Assembly: GCA_900316445.1 (NCBI GenBank)
Contig: ONCZ01000004.1
Location: 17,452 to 81,451, forward strand
Direction of reading: 5' to 3'
Source of the DNA: an uncultured Prevotellaceae bacterium
GTDB taxonomy: Bacteria > Bacteroidota > Bacteroidia > Bacteroidales > Bacteroidaceae
DNA: 64,000 nt
The notes below the pieces were generated by a model that worked only from the letters and a program-made list of their open reading frames with translations, searched no databases and had not been told where the DNA came from. Positions within the stretch are counted from its first letter, which is position 1. Every line of letters begins with the position of its first letter. Positions 1-8,675 of this stretch are shown here, one piece after another. A program made the position numbers and the translations under genes.

Positions 1-369
1 CACCTCCACCTCCTTATCGATTTCCTGCTGTGGATACTGACTGTGGAAGACGATATCAGTCAGGAGTCCCACGGCCTTGGCAAAATGCTCTTTGGTTACA
101 GCAGCATAGAACACGGTGTCCTCCTTGTTGGTAAAGGCATTCAACTCACCGCCCACTCGCTCCAGGTCATTGATTACCTGCAAGGCACTGCGCTGCTCCG
201 TGCCCTTAAAGGTCATATGTTCACAGAAATGCGCCAGTCCTTCCTCCCCAGGCTGTTCATCACGGGAGCCTACAGCCAAGTCATAGCCGCACCACACCAC
301 CTGCGATGCCGACGGCAGATGGATGATTCGCAGCCCATTATCAAGTGTATATGTATTATATTTCGTCAT
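1..369 (-). CDS. M16 family zinc peptidase, N-terminal part
   Basis: Partial gene cut by the window's left edge; 123 codons from the ATG at 367-369 are visible. The product begins MTKYNTYTLDNGLRI and carries the inverted zinc motif HxxEH (HFCEH, residues 47-51) followed by GTEQRS and GGELNAFTNKE, all typical of the catalytic half of M16 (pitrilysin/insulinase, mitochondrial-processing-peptidase-like) enzymes. The family cleaves peptides inside a clamshell chamber and commonly works as two halves, so a partner domain or gene may follow outside the window. No signal peptide is visible. It diverges from the sugar kinase gene, with about 90 bp between the starts. The family assignment is secure; substrate is unknown. 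Confidence 0.9.
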   Translation of the reverse strand, partial: MTKYNTYTLDNGLRIIHLPSASQVVWCGYDLAVGSRDEQPGEEGLAHFCEHMTFKGTEQRSALQVINDLERVGGELNAFTNKEDTVFYAAVTKEHFAKAVGLLTDIVFHSQYPQQEIDKEVEV

Positions 370-428
370 TTTCGGATGCAAAATTACAAAAATAATGAAT
401 AAAACTCTTCACTTTTCACTTCTTTTTG

Positions 429-436
429 TACCTTTG
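429..436 (+). promoter_or_regulatory. -7 element for the PfkB kinase
   Basis: TACCTTTG fits the Bacteroidetes -7 consensus TAnnTTTG and lies 21 bp before the ATG at 458. It sits directly after a 'cacttttcacttc' stretch that belongs to a repeat family seen elsewhere in the window. Confidence 0.65.
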
Positions 437-457
437 CATCCACAAAACAAAAACAAA

Positions 458-1420
458 ATGCGAAAAGTAATAGGAATAGGCGAGACCATTCTCGACATCA
501 TCTTCAAAAACGATGAGCCCATCGGGGCCGTACCTGGCGGTTCGGTATTCAATGGCATCATCTCTTTAGGACGGGCTGGCGTCGGCGCTGCCTTCATCAG
601 TGAGACAGGCAATGACCGCGTCGGCAGGCGTATCATCAGTTTCTTAGAGGAGAATCACGTCGATGCCAGCAGCATCAATGTTTATCCGGAGTCCAAGTCA
701 CCCATATCGCTGGCGTTCCTCAACGAGCAGAACGATGCAGAGTATATCTTCTATAAGGATCATCCCCACGACCGTCTGGACTTCGTTCTTCCTGAGATAC
801 AGCCTGACGACATTGTGATGTTCGGCTCTTACTATGCCGTCAATCCTGTGATTCGTCAGCAGGTGCAGGGTTTTCTGGAGTATGCTCGCGAAAAGGGGGC
901 CATCCTCTATTACGACGTGAATTTCCGCGCCTCCCATCAGAACGAGGTGGTGAAGCTGAACGCAACTATCCTGGAGAACCTGGAATATGCCGACATCGTC
1001 AGAGGCAGTCAGGAGGACTTCGAGGTGATGTTCAACAAGCACGATGCCGAGACGGTCTACAAGGCTCAGATTGACTTCTATTGCAAGAACTTCATCTATA
1101 CGCAGGGCAGCAATCCGATAGAAGTGCGAGGCGCTGGAAAGTTTGCCCGCCAGTATCCCGTCAAGCCAATGGAAACCGTCAGCACCATCGGGGCTGGCGA
1201 CAACTTCAACGCCGGCTTTGTCTATGGACTCATTAAGAACGACATCACCCGTGAGATGCTGGAGGCGGGACTCGCCCCAGAGCAGTGGGATGCGATTATC
1301 GGTGAGGCCAGCGCATTTTCTGCCAATGTCTGCGGCAGTATCCACAACAGCATCGACTTAGAGTTCGCCGCTCAGAAGCAACAGGAATTGGAGGTTGCAC
1401 TAAGTAGCGTCGAAGGTTGA
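458..1420 (+). CDS. PfkB-family carbohydrate kinase
   Basis: Product of 320 aa, a normal length for ribokinase/fructokinase-like enzymes. The N-terminal glycine pair (GGSVFNGIISLGRAG) and the C-terminal signature STIGAGDNFNAGF, about residues 242-254, identify the PfkB fold; the Asp of GAGD is the catalytic base and the Gly run forms the anion hole. It should phosphorylate a sugar or nucleoside with ATP in the cytoplasm. The start at 458 (MRKVIGIGETILD) is chosen because it directly follows the promoter and begins the first beta-strand; an upstream in-frame extension is junk. The gene is monocistronic and followed by strong palindromes. Substrate, possibly fructose, cannot be fixed from sequence. 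Confidence 0.9.
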   Translation: MRKVIGIGETILDIIFKNDEPIGAVPGGSVFNGIISLGRAGVGAAFISETGNDRVGRRIISFLEENHVDASSINVYPESKSPISLAFLNEQNDAEYIFYKDHPHDRLDFVLPEIQPDDIVMFGSYYAVNPVIRQQVQGFLEYAREKGAILYYDVNFRASHQNEVVKLNATILENLEYADIVRGSQEDFEVMFNKHDAETVYKAQIDFYCKNFIYTQGSNPIEVRGAGKFARQYPVKPMETVSTIGAGDNFNAGFVYGLIKNDITREMLEAGLAPEQWDAIIGEASAFSANVCGSIHNSIDLEFAAQKQQELEVALSSVEG

Positions 1421-1436
1421 GACTTATAAATTCGGT

Positions 1437-1493
1437 GTCGACCCTTGGGTCGACATATGCAGGCCCCGGGCTCGATATATGTCGAGCCCGGGG
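1437..1493. repeat. Two strong adjacent palindromes
   Basis: 1437-1454 is a perfect palindrome with 8-bp arms (GTCGACCC / GGGTCGAC) and a 2-nt centre. 1464-1475 and 1482-1493 are perfect 12-bp arms (CCCCGGGCTCGA) around the 6-nt loop tatatg. They lie between convergent genes and could act as a bidirectional terminator, although neither is followed by a T-run. A third, degenerate unit (TCGGTATATGTCGGG) follows. Confidence 0.8.
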
Positions 1494-1516
1494 TCGGTAT
1501 ATGTCGGGCGGCAGCT

Positions 1517-1592
1517 CGGTACGAGTTTAGACGGCAGTTTCTCCTACTTTAAACGGCACTCCCTCCCAGTTTAGACGGTGGTTTCTCCTTGT
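1517..1592. repeat. Degenerate tandem repeat of about 22-27 bp
   Basis: Three imperfect units each begin with a variant of GTTTAGACGG (gtttagacggcag, tttaaacggcac, gtttagacggtgg) and continue with TTTCTCC-like text. No coding potential is seen. Part of the intergenic stretch between the kinase and the LOG gene. Confidence 0.7.
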
Positions 1593-1602
1593 TTCAAGGC
1601 TT

Positions 1603-2139
1603 CTAAATTTCTGCCATCAGAGTTGACAATTCCTCGATGGAATCGGCTGTTTTGATGTAATCCCGCCAATTTCCGCGAACCATCCCTTTGGCTTGCAGGT
1701 CATCAAGCAAAGCCATCAACGAATCCCAAAAGCCCTTCATATTATAAAGGATGACGGTTTTCTGATGATAGCCGATGGTGGCAGACGCTACTACCGTAAA
1801 GATTTCATCGATTGTGCCTATGCCACCAGGCAGGGCAATGAACACATCGCTCTGTTCCATCATCAGCTGTTTACGGTCACTCAGGTTATCGCAGGGGATC
1901 TCAATCTCCACATAATTACTCGTTCTTCCCGACTTCTCGACAATCATCGGAATGATGCCGATGGTCCTTCCGCCAGCCTCCTTCGCAGCCTTGCCGAGTG
2001 ATTCCATCAGTCCCTGGTTCACACCTCCATACACAAGGGCATACCCATTACTGGCTGCCCACCTTCCCAACTCCTCCGTCATCGCGAAGAAATCCGGATC
2101 AATCTGCTGATTCGCAGAACAGAATACACATATCTTCAT
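1603..2139 (-). CDS. LOG-family nucleoside 5'-monophosphate phosphoribohydrolase
   Basis: Product of 178 aa from the ATG at 2137-2139 (MKICVFCSANQQID); four extra in-frame codons upstream are unlikely to be used. The Rossmann-like LOG (TIGR00730) signature PGGIGTIDE is at about residues 104-112, and the upstream YGGVNQGLM loop is also family-typical. LOG enzymes release free base from nucleoside monophosphates such as cytokinin ribotides or AMP; in gut bacteria the physiological substrate is unclear. Convergent with the kinase gene and divergent from the flavodoxin gene. Older annotations call this family lysine decarboxylase, which is not supported. Confidence 0.9.
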   Translation of the reverse strand: MKICVFCSANQQIDPDFFAMTEELGRWAASNGYALVYGGVNQGLMESLGKAAKEAGGRTIGIIPMIVEKSGRTSNYVEIEIPCDNLSDRKQLMMEQSDVFIALPGGIGTIDEIFTVVASATIGYHQKTVILYNMKGFWDSLMALLDDLQAKGMVRGNWRDYIKTADSIEELSTLMAEI

Positions 2140-2168
2140 AATTGCTTGCAAAGTTAATAAATAATTCG

Positions 2169-2176
2169 TATCTTTG
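2169..2176 (+). promoter_or_regulatory. -7 element for the flavodoxin gene
   Basis: TATCTTTG, a perfect TAnnTTTG match, 50 bp before the ATG at 2226. Confidence 0.75.
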
Positions 2177-2225
2177 CAAACGAAATGAGGAAATACTCAG
2201 AATAAACCCTATAAAACAGTAACTT

Positions 2226-3068
2226 ATGAAGAAATTATTATTATCAATGGCAATGATCACCGCTATCACGGCAAGCTGCACCAACCGTCAGGCACAGAAC
2301 ACGAACAGTCAGGCTGAGAACACTAACCGCCAGCTGGTGCTTTACTATTCAGAGACAGGCTCGACGAAGGCAGTCGCAGAGGAGTTACAGAAACAACTCG
2401 GTGCCGACATCGAGGCTATCGAGTGCGTCAATCCCTATTCGGGCAACTTCCAGGAGACCATCCAGCGCTCTGGACAGGAAAGGGAGAAGGGTGAGACACC
2501 CGCCCTGAAAGAGCTCAAATCTAACATTGCTGACTATGATGTCATCTTCCTCGGCTATCCCATCTGGTTCGGTACTTATGCGATGCCCATCGCAACACTC
2601 GTCAAGGAGCAGGATTTCGCAGGCAAGACCATCGTACCCTTCTGCACCTTCGGCAGTGGCGGATTGAACACCTCGACGGATGCCCTCACGAAGGCTCTTC
2701 CCAAGGCTACCATCAAAAAGGGCTATGGTGTACGTACGGCCAGAGTGGCAGCCGCAGAAAAGGAACTCGACCGTTTCCTGAAGGAGAACGGCTATAAGGA
2801 GGGAGAGGTCACTCCGCTGCCAGACTACTCCGAGCAACAGCCTGTGACAGAGGAAGATAAAGCCATCTTCGACGCTGCTTGTTCATCTTACCAATTCCCC
2901 CTCGGCACACCTGAGACCGTTGGCAAGCGCACCACAGGCGAGAGCAACGACTACAAGTTCATCGTGAAGGGTAAAGGTATGAACGGTGAGGAGAGCACTT
3001 CTACCATCTTCGTCACCGTGGGTAAGGCAGAGGGTGCCAAGCCGGAGTTCACAGAGGTCGTCCGCTAA
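2226..3068 (+). CDS. Flavodoxin-domain lipoprotein
   Basis: Product of 280 aa. It starts with a lipoprotein signal (MKKLLLSMAMITAITASC, lipobox ITASC), so it is probably anchored in the periplasm or on the outer membrane. Residues 40-54 (YYSETGSTKAVAEEL) form the FMN phosphate-binding loop of the flavodoxin fold, followed by VIFLGYPIWFGTYAMP and FCTFGSGG, the other two FMN loops. About 90 residues of unrecognised sequence follow the flavodoxin domain (from TEEDKAIFDAA to the end). The role is likely electron transfer or quinone/disulfide reduction outside the cytoplasm, which is inference. It precedes the helicase gene by 26 bp of repeat sequence. Confidence 0.85.
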   Translation: MKKLLLSMAMITAITASCTNRQAQNTNSQAENTNRQLVLYYSETGSTKAVAEELQKQLGADIEAIECVNPYSGNFQETIQRSGQEREKGETPALKELKSNIADYDVIFLGYPIWFGTYAMPIATLVKEQDFAGKTIVPFCTFGSGGLNTSTDALTKALPKATIKKGYGVRTARVAAAEKELDRFLKENGYKEGEVTPLPDYSEQQPVTEEDKAIFDAACSSYQFPLGTPETVGKRTTGESNDYKFIVKGKGMNGEESTSTIFVTVGKAEGAKPEFTEVVR

Positions 3069-3097
3069 AGGTAAAAAAGTAAAAAGGTAAAAAAGTG
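3066..3097. repeat. Family G repeat (AAAAGGTAAAAAAGTG)
   Basis: Purine-rich stretch with a unit of about 10 bp (aaaggtaaaaaagt). Related copies lie near 404-424, 11002-11042, 35121-35155 and 39378-39420. Its last GTG is the start codon of the helicase. Confidence 0.75.
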
Positions 3098-4984
3098 AGG
3101 ACATTTGAGGAATTAGGCGTTAATGCGGCTATCCGCAAGGCTATCGAGGAATTGGGTTTTGTGCAGCCGATGCCTGTGCAGGAGGAGGTGATTCCCTTCC
3201 TGATCTCACCAGAAGGCAGGGATGTGATAGCCCTCGCCCAGACGGGAACGGGCAAGACGGCAGCTTTCGGCATCCCTCTCTTGCAGCGCATCGACACCAG
3301 TCGCAGGGAGACGCAGGCCCTGGTGCTCTCGCCAACCCGTGAGCTCTGTCTGCAGATTACTGATGACATCCGCGACTTCGCCAAATACATGGACGGCGTA
3401 CATGTGGAAGCCGTCTACGGCGGAGCGGCCATCGAGGCACAGATGCGTGCCTTGAAGAAGGGCGTGGAGATTATCGTCGCCACCCCTGGTCGTCTGATAG
3501 ACCTGATGCATCGTGGTAAAGTGAGTCTCGACGAGGTGCACAACATCGTGCTCGACGAGGCTGACGAGATGCTGAACATGGGTTTCTCCGACAGTATCAA
3601 CGAAATATTCGAGTCACTGCCAGAGGAACACGACACGCTGATGTTCTCGGCCACGATGAGCCGTGAGGTGGAGCGCGTCGCCAAACAGTATCTGCACGAC
3701 TACAAGGAGATTGTCGTCGGCAGTCGCAACGAGGGTGCGGAGAACGTGAACCACATCTATTATATGGTGAACGCCAAGGACAAGTATCTCGCCCTGAAGC
3801 GCATCGTGGACTACTATCCCCGTATCTTCGCCATCATCTTCTGCCGTACGAAGATCGAAACACAGGAAATTGCAGACAAACTGATCAAAGACGGCTATAA
3901 CGCCGAGTCGCTGCATGGTGATCTCTCTCAGCAACAGCGCGACCTGACGATGCAGAAGTTCCGTAATCATCTGACACAATTGCTGGTGGCGACGGATGTG
4001 GCAGCACGCGGTCTGGACGTGGACGATCTGACACACGTCATCAACTTCGGACTGCCCGATGATATCGAGAACTACACCCACCGTTCAGGCCGTACGGGTC
4101 GTGCCGGCAAGAAAGGCACCTCGATCTCCATCATCCACAGTCGCGAAAAACATAAGATCCGTAACATCGAGAAGGAGATCGGCAAGGAGTTCGTGAAGGC
4201 GGAGATTCCTTCGGCAGAGGAAATCTGCAAGAAACAGCTTTATAAGGTGATGGACCAGATCGTGAAGACGGACGTCGACGATGAGGAGATTGCTCCCTTC
4301 ATGCAGGACATCAACCGTTACTTCGAGTATATCGACAAGGATGAACTCATCAAGAAGATCGTCTCCTTGGAGTTTGGCAAGTTCCTCGCCTATTATGCCG
4401 ATGCCCCGGAAATCGAACCGGTTCTTCCGGAAAAATCCGGCAAATCCGGATCTTCCGGATTCCAATCCGACAAGCAGAAACTGCAGAACAAAGCTCAAAA
4501 GGGTTATCGGCGGCTGTTCATCAATCTCGGCAAGCGCGACGGATTCTATCCTGGGGAACTGATGCAGACGCTGAACCGCTTCGTGGGCGGTCGTCAGGAG
4601 GTAGGTCATATCGACCTGCTCGACACCATCTCCTACTTCGAGGTGCCTGAGAAGGATGCCAAGAAGGTGATGATCCAGCTGACGGGTATCCGCTATAAAG
4701 GTCGTACTGTTCGTTGTAACGATGCAGACGAAGGCGGCAAGAATCCAAGGGAAACGGCAGTCCCCTCAACACGTGAGAAGCGCAGCAGACGCGACAGTCA
4801 GCCCAAGCGTCAGAAGGAGGAGATGCCGAAACGTCAGAAGAAAGATGACTGGCGCAGTCTGATGCGCTCGACTGAAGGTCGCTTGCAAGGCAAGAACAAA
4901 GTCCCTCGTGACCTGAAAGGACCCGAACCTGATTTCTCCGAAGAAGGCTGGGCGATGCGCAAGCCCCGGAAAAAGAAGAAATAA
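3095..4984 (+). CDS. DEAD-box ATP-dependent RNA helicase
   Basis: Product of 629 aa with a GTG start (MRTFEELGVNAAI); no ATG is available before the Q-motif (FVQPMPVQ). All core motifs are present: AQTGTGKT (residues 48-55), PTRELCLQ, TPGRLIDL, DEAD at about 152, SAT, RGLDVDD and HRSGRTGRAG at about 329-338. A DbpA-like RNA-binding domain occupies about residues 470-545, followed by a lysine/arginine-rich tail ending PRKKKK. This is the CsdA/DeaD/DbpA class that remodels rRNA or structured mRNA. Between core and RNA-binding domain, about residues 444-459 read PEKSGKSGSSG and are encoded by a 9-bp TCCGG repeat. The GTG start itself lies in a family G repeat. Confidence 0.95.
   Translation: MRTFEELGVNAAIRKAIEELGFVQPMPVQEEVIPFLISPEGRDVIALAQTGTGKTAAFGIPLLQRIDTSRRETQALVLSPTRELCLQITDDIRDFAKYMDGVHVEAVYGGAAIEAQMRALKKGVEIIVATPGRLIDLMHRGKVSLDEVHNIVLDEADEMLNMGFSDSINEIFESLPEEHDTLMFSATMSREVERVAKQYLHDYKEIVVGSRNEGAENVNHIYYMVNAKDKYLALKRIVDYYPRIFAIIFCRTKIETQEIADKLIKDGYNAESLHGDLSQQQRDLTMQKFRNHLTQLLVATDVAARGLDVDDLTHVINFGLPDDIENYTHRSGRTGRAGKKGTSISIIHSREKHKIRNIEKEIGKEFVKAEIPSAEEICKKQLYKVMDQIVKTDVDDEEIAPFMQDINRYFEYIDKDELIKKIVSLEFGKFLAYYADAPEIEPVLPEKSGKSGSSGFQSDKQKLQNKAQKGYRRLFINLGKRDGFYPGELMQTLNRFVGGRQEVGHIDLLDTISYFEVPEKDAKKVMIQLTGIRYKGRTVRCNDADEGGKNPRETAVPSTREKRSRRDSQPKRQKEEMPKRQKKDDWRSLMRSTEGRLQGKNKVPRDLKGPEPDFSEEGWAMRKPRKKKK
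4425..4470. repeat. Family A 9-bp TCCGG repeat inside the helicase gene
   Basis: TCCGG recurs about every 9 bp (TCCGGAAAAA, TCCGGCAAA, TCCGGATCT, TCCGGATTCC), coding a Ser/Gly/Lys linker. The same unit occurs at 7932-7990, 10111-10142, 27969-28029, 29730-29757 and 38372-38421. Confidence 0.85.
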
Positions 4985-4989
4985 AATTC

Positions 4990-5025
4990 AGCCTCACACT
5001 GATAACCGAGTGTGAGGCTGCTTTT
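4990..5025. terminator. Bidirectional intrinsic terminator
   Basis: Perfect 11-bp arms (AGCCTCACACT at 4990-5000, AGTGTGAGGCT at 5009-5019) with an 8-nt loop and CTTTT after the stem on +, A-rich on the other side. It separates the convergent helicase and outer-membrane protein genes. Confidence 0.9.
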
Positions 5026-5044
5026 ATTATAGAAGAACTAAACT

Positions 5045-5638
5045 TTAGAAATTGTAGTAAACACCGAATGAGCAGTTGTTTGCAAACTCAAGTCCAAAAC
5101 TGGTGCCACTCTTGCCACCACCCTTCGGACTGAAGTTCTCGAAACCTAAGAATCCAAGGTGAGCCACGAAGCTGATCTCATCGCAAAGTTTAACAGCCAA
5201 ACCCGGACGAACGCCCAAGGAGAAATATGTTCCATTATCTTTGACACTGCCAAAAGTAATACCTCCGTCAAAAAATAGGTTCACCGAGTCCCACTCAATA
5301 GCAGTATATCTGGCGTATGGTGAAATAGTGAATGTCTCCACCTTTGAAAAACCAGCCTGGGTAGCCAAATTGTTTACGCCATCGGTTACGTTGTCATTAC
5401 CAGTGCCAATATTCATACCGGAGAATGGCATTCCCTTCTGATAGCCTAAGACTGCACCGATAGCCCACTTGTCATTCAGGTTATAACCGAACTCAGGCAA
5501 GATCTTAAAGACAAACTCTGAGTCCTCGCCACCAACGGGCTTCACACTACCGAATCCTACGGATCCTCCAACATAGAACTGTGCACTTGCATTCAAGCTT
5601 GCGAACAACACGACTGCTAACAATAAAATCTTTTTCAT
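5045..5638 (-). CDS. Outer-membrane beta-barrel protein (porin-like family)
   Basis: Product of 197 aa with a signal peptide (MKKILLLAVVLFASLNASAQ). The mature part alternates Gly/aromatic beta-strands (FYVGGSVGFGSVKP, GYNLNDKWAIGAVLGYQ, ARYTAIEWDSVNLFFDGG, LGVRPGLAVKLCDEISF) and ends in the aromatic strand FGVYYNF, as expected for an eight-stranded barrel recognised by BAM. Small barrels of this type are abundant in Bacteroidales and mostly uncharacterised. Monocistronic, with its own well-formed promoter and a shared terminator. Specific function is unknown. Confidence 0.85.
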   Translation of the reverse strand: MKKILLLAVVLFASLNASAQFYVGGSVGFGSVKPVGGEDSEFVFKILPEFGYNLNDKWAIGAVLGYQKGMPFSGMNIGTGNDNVTDGVNNLATQAGFSKVETFTISPYARYTAIEWDSVNLFFDGGITFGSVKDNGTYFSLGVRPGLAVKLCDEISFVAHLGFLGFENFSPKGGGKSGTSFGLEFANNCSFGVYYNF

Positions 5639-5700
5639 AAGCGTTTTGTTTTAAAGAGTTAATAATATAGGATTAGTTATTCTTTATCGATATAACACTG

Positions 5701-5732
5701 CAAAGATAAGACAAATTATTGAAAGTACCAAA
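5701..5732 (-). promoter_or_regulatory. Promoter of the outer-membrane barrel gene
   Basis: On the minus strand, TTTG (5729-5732), 20 bp spacer, TATCTTTG (5701-5708): a textbook Bacteroidetes promoter, predicting a 5' UTR of roughly 60 nt. Confidence 0.85.
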
Positions 5733-5762
5733 CTTTTTGAGCATAAATTCAGGAATGAGTCG

Positions 5763-7892
5763 TTATTTGGCATTAATCTCTTTGAGCAGACGGTCTGCAT
5801 TGCCCCATTTCTCCATCATATAGAGCACATAGCGAATATCGACACCGATGCAACGGGCCAGCTGGGAGTCGAAGAAGATATCTGACGACAGCGAGTCCCA
5901 GTTGCCGTCGAAGGCGAGACCGATGAGTTCGCCTTTGCCGTTGAACATCGGCGAACCGCTGTTACCGCCCGTGATGTCATTGTTCGACAGGAAGCAGAGG
6001 TGCAATTTGCCTGTGGTCTTGTCGGTGTACTTGCCGAAGTCACTCACAGACAGCAATTCCTTCATAATGGGTTCTGCCTCGTAGTCGATGACGCCCTGTT
6101 CTCCGCGATTCATTTTCTCCACGATGCTGCTGGCCTCAGTATAGTAGCCCGAGGGTTTGCCGTCGAGTAGATACTCACCCACCTGTCCATAGCTCAGTCG
6201 CATAGTGAAGTTGGCATCGCTGTAGTTGGGCATATCCTCCTCCATACGCAGCTTGGCAGCACAGAGATAACGCTCCAAAACATCGATGCTGTCGTACGTA
6301 GCTTCCAAGTCAGCACGGATGTCGGCCTGTACAGAGATCAGACTCTCACCATAGACCACACCCGGATCACGATGATAACTCTTCTTGTTCACGTAGATCT
6401 TCTTGTCGTGAGTCATCAACTTCGACTTCTTGTATATCCGGTCCACAAACTTCTGATAGTCACCACCATAGTCGTGATCGATGACGTTGAAGAAATCAGG
6501 CTGGTATTTAATCTCCACTTTCTCACGATAATGCTTCAGCAGGGCGGCGAGAATCTCGCGGTCTGTGTCGTAGTCCCACTCGTCGGTGTTATTCTTGAAC
6601 TCGATATAATATGACTTGGGCTTACCCTCCTTGCCGTTGATGATGGCCCCGTTCTGCACACGGAGGGCACGACGGGTCATCTCGTCGGTATTGCGACGGC
6701 CGAAGGTCTCATTATAGAATGTCAGGGCACGACGGGCCTGGAAACGCTTCTGATAGAGCTGCTCCAACTTGGCAAAGTCGAGTTGCCCCTTCAGATAGCC
6801 CGTAGAATCCTGCCACTGGCGGATCTTCTGCTCATAGGCTGCCTTCTGACGAATCAGGCCGATGCTGTCGATACATTTATTCATACCAATACTGTTCTTC
6901 CAGTAGTTCGAACTCGAGGCATATTTCGAATCGTACTTGATGCGCACAGCCTCATCAGCCCGCATGTGCCGGATCATAATGTTCTGCTTCACCTCACGGG
7001 TCTGGTACATTGGCTCGTTCATCGCATTCCGACGCTCCTGGATACCATAGCTCGACAGATAACGGCTCGTACTGCCGGGATAGCCGACGGTCATCGAGAA
7101 CGATCCGGGTACATAACCTTGTAACGATACTTGCGCCCATTTCTTCGGTTTCATCGGCACATTATCCTTCGAATACTTCGCAGGCCCGCCCGTCTTGGGA
7201 TCGACATACACACGGAACACGCTGAAGTCACAGGTCTGACGAGGCCACATCCAGTTGTCCGTCTCACCACCAAACTTACCCATCGACTTGGGCAGGGCGA
7301 ACACCAGTCGTACGTCCTCGTAGTCGCGGTAGGTGGTCAGGTAGTATTTGTTGCCCTCATAGAAGGGTTTGATCTCAACACGCAGGGTGGAGTCCTGTTT
7401 CACAATATCCTTCAACATCACATTCTCGAGCGAGTCGAGGAAGCTATATCGGTCGTCGTTGTTCATCTGCTGGATGCCCAGGGAGTCAAGCATAGCGGTG
7501 ATGTCCTTCTGTTCCACCATAAACGAGACGAAGAGGTCCTTGTTAGGCAGTTCTTCCTCAAAGGAGTTCGACACAAAGCCGTTGAGCATATAGTCGTGCT
7601 CCACCGTCGAGTGCGAACGGATGGCCTCGAAGCCACAGTGGTGATTGGTAAACACGAGACCGTCGGGACTCACAACCACACCCGAGCAGTAACCGCCGAA
7701 GTTCACGACGCAGTTCTTGATGGCATCGTCACCCTCATACAGCGCACCGTATGGCAGTTCGTAGTTCTCCTGCTTCATCGTCTCATAGACGGCATTCGGC
7801 AGGTTATACAGTGTCCACATTCCCTCGTCGGCCTTCATTCCATTCGGCAGGAGGCTTATAAACAATAGGATTAAATACAGTTCTTTTCTCAT
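5763..7892 (-). CDS. S46 family dipeptidyl-peptidase (DPP7/DPP11 type)
   Basis: Product of 709 aa with a signal peptide (cleavage near MKADEG), the usual S46 length. The catalytic His lies in VFTNHHCGFEA (about residue 85) and the catalytic Ser in GGNSGSPMFNG (about residue 645); SGVVVSPDGLV and TVGYPGSTSRYL are also conserved. S46 enzymes act in the periplasm and release dipeptides from the N terminus of peptides, feeding amino-acid fermentation. In Porphyromonas, an Arg in the FDxNW segment confers acidic specificity (DPP11) and Gly gives hydrophobic specificity (DPP7); here it reads FDGNW, which favours the DPP7 type. No clear promoter was seen. Confidence 0.93.
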   Translation of the reverse strand: MRKELYLILLFISLLPNGMKADEGMWTLYNLPNAVYETMKQENYELPYGALYEGDDAIKNCVVNFGGYCSGVVVSPDGLVFTNHHCGFEAIRSHSTVEHDYMLNGFVSNSFEEELPNKDLFVSFMVEQKDITAMLDSLGIQQMNNDDRYSFLDSLENVMLKDIVKQDSTLRVEIKPFYEGNKYYLTTYRDYEDVRLVFALPKSMGKFGGETDNWMWPRQTCDFSVFRVYVDPKTGGPAKYSKDNVPMKPKKWAQVSLQGYVPGSFSMTVGYPGSTSRYLSSYGIQERRNAMNEPMYQTREVKQNIMIRHMRADEAVRIKYDSKYASSSNYWKNSIGMNKCIDSIGLIRQKAAYEQKIRQWQDSTGYLKGQLDFAKLEQLYQKRFQARRALTFYNETFGRRNTDEMTRRALRVQNGAIINGKEGKPKSYYIEFKNNTDEWDYDTDREILAALLKHYREKVEIKYQPDFFNVIDHDYGGDYQKFVDRIYKKSKLMTHDKKIYVNKKSYHRDPGVVYGESLISVQADIRADLEATYDSIDVLERYLCAAKLRMEEDMPNYSDANFTMRLSYGQVGEYLLDGKPSGYYTEASSIVEKMNRGEQGVIDYEAEPIMKELLSVSDFGKYTDKTTGKLHLCFLSNNDITGGNSGSPMFNGKGELIGLAFDGNWDSLSSDIFFDSQLARCIGVDIRYVLYMMEKWGNADRLLKEINAK

Positions 7893-7931
7893 TGCTATTC
7901 TAATTAATGTCGTTATTTTTTGCTTCTTTCC

Positions 7932-7990
7932 TCCGGATCTTCCGGAATATCCGGGATCTCCGGGGCTTCCGGATAATCCAGATAATCCGG
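7932..7990. repeat. Family A 9-bp TCCGG array, intergenic
   Basis: About seven units in exact 9-bp register: TCCGGATCT, TCCGGAATA, TCCGGGATC, TCCGGGGCT, TCCGGATAA, TCCAGATAA, TCCGG. It runs up to the stop codon of the four-helix protein gene. Confidence 0.9.
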
Positions 7991-7991
7991 C

Positions 7992-8675
7992 TCAACCGCC
8001 CTCACCCCAAAGTGCCTTCAGGCGCTTTACCTCCTTACGAAGACTTTCTATCTCTTGCGCCTGCCTGGCAATGATTTCCTTTTGTGATTCTCTCTGTTCA
8101 AGCCGGGCCGCTGTCATACGCTCCTTGATACCGCCTTCTGTAGTGAATTCACGGTCTTTCTTCTCAATATATTTCGTCAGAGCGGAATCTATCTGATGGC
8201 AGAGACAGATACCCATATTAGCCAGTTCCTCGTCATTCATCTTAGGCAGCAATGCCTGATAATCCTCGTACTTACTGTGGTTCTTGCAGAACTGATGCAG
8301 CGGTTCAAAACGAGGATTCTTACCAAACCACTCTCCAATACCCTTGCGTTTCAGATAGTCTTGAAAGTCTTCTAAGAGTTCCAGATTACTACCGCGGGAA
8401 ATGCCTAAAAGCCTGATTTCAACTTCCGTAGAGGTTTGACCGTCACTACTTCCCTCTGCGATATTCTGTTTGACGCTCCGAGCACTCTGTACCATTTGAT
8501 CCACTGTACGATCACCGTATTTGGGCAAGTATTTCTGACAGAACACCTGCGTCAGTTGGTAGAGTACATCGCTGCGTTGGTAAAAGCGCAGGTTGGTATA
8601 GACCACAGCCTTTCGCAAGACGCTGGTTGTACCATCGGGATAATGATTAACATGAGGTATCTTCTTATCAGGCAT
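7992..8675 (-). CDS. Four-helix bundle suffix-domain protein
   Basis: Product of 227 aa. The helical segment with RFYQRSDVLYQLTQVFC, RTVDQMVQSARSVKQNIAEG and LLGISRGSNLELLEDF matches the four-helix-bundle suffix family (TIGR04258), related to the S23 proteins encoded in 23S rRNA intervening sequences. The C-terminal 60 residues are a predicted coiled coil (EIIARQAQEIESLRKEVKRL). No biochemical function is known. Its ATG overlaps the end of the flippase gene by 8 bp, so it is translated from the same message, and a TCCGG array follows its stop. Confidence 0.85.
   Translation of the reverse strand: MPDKKIPHVNHYPDGTTSVLRKAVVYTNLRFYQRSDVLYQLTQVFCQKYLPKYGDRTVDQMVQSARSVKQNIAEGSSDGQTSTEVEIRLLGISRGSNLELLEDFQDYLKRKGIGEWFGKNPRFEPLHQFCKNHSKYEDYQALLPKMNDEELANMGICLCHQIDSALTKYIEKKDREFTTEGGIKERMTAARLEQRESQKEIIARQAQEIESLRKEVKRLKALWGEGG

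Noticed and set aside
698-1345. Long antisense reading frame opposite the sugar kinase
   Set aside because: It mirrors a conserved kinase on the other strand and has no recognisable motif or promoter; similar shadows across the window were left out.
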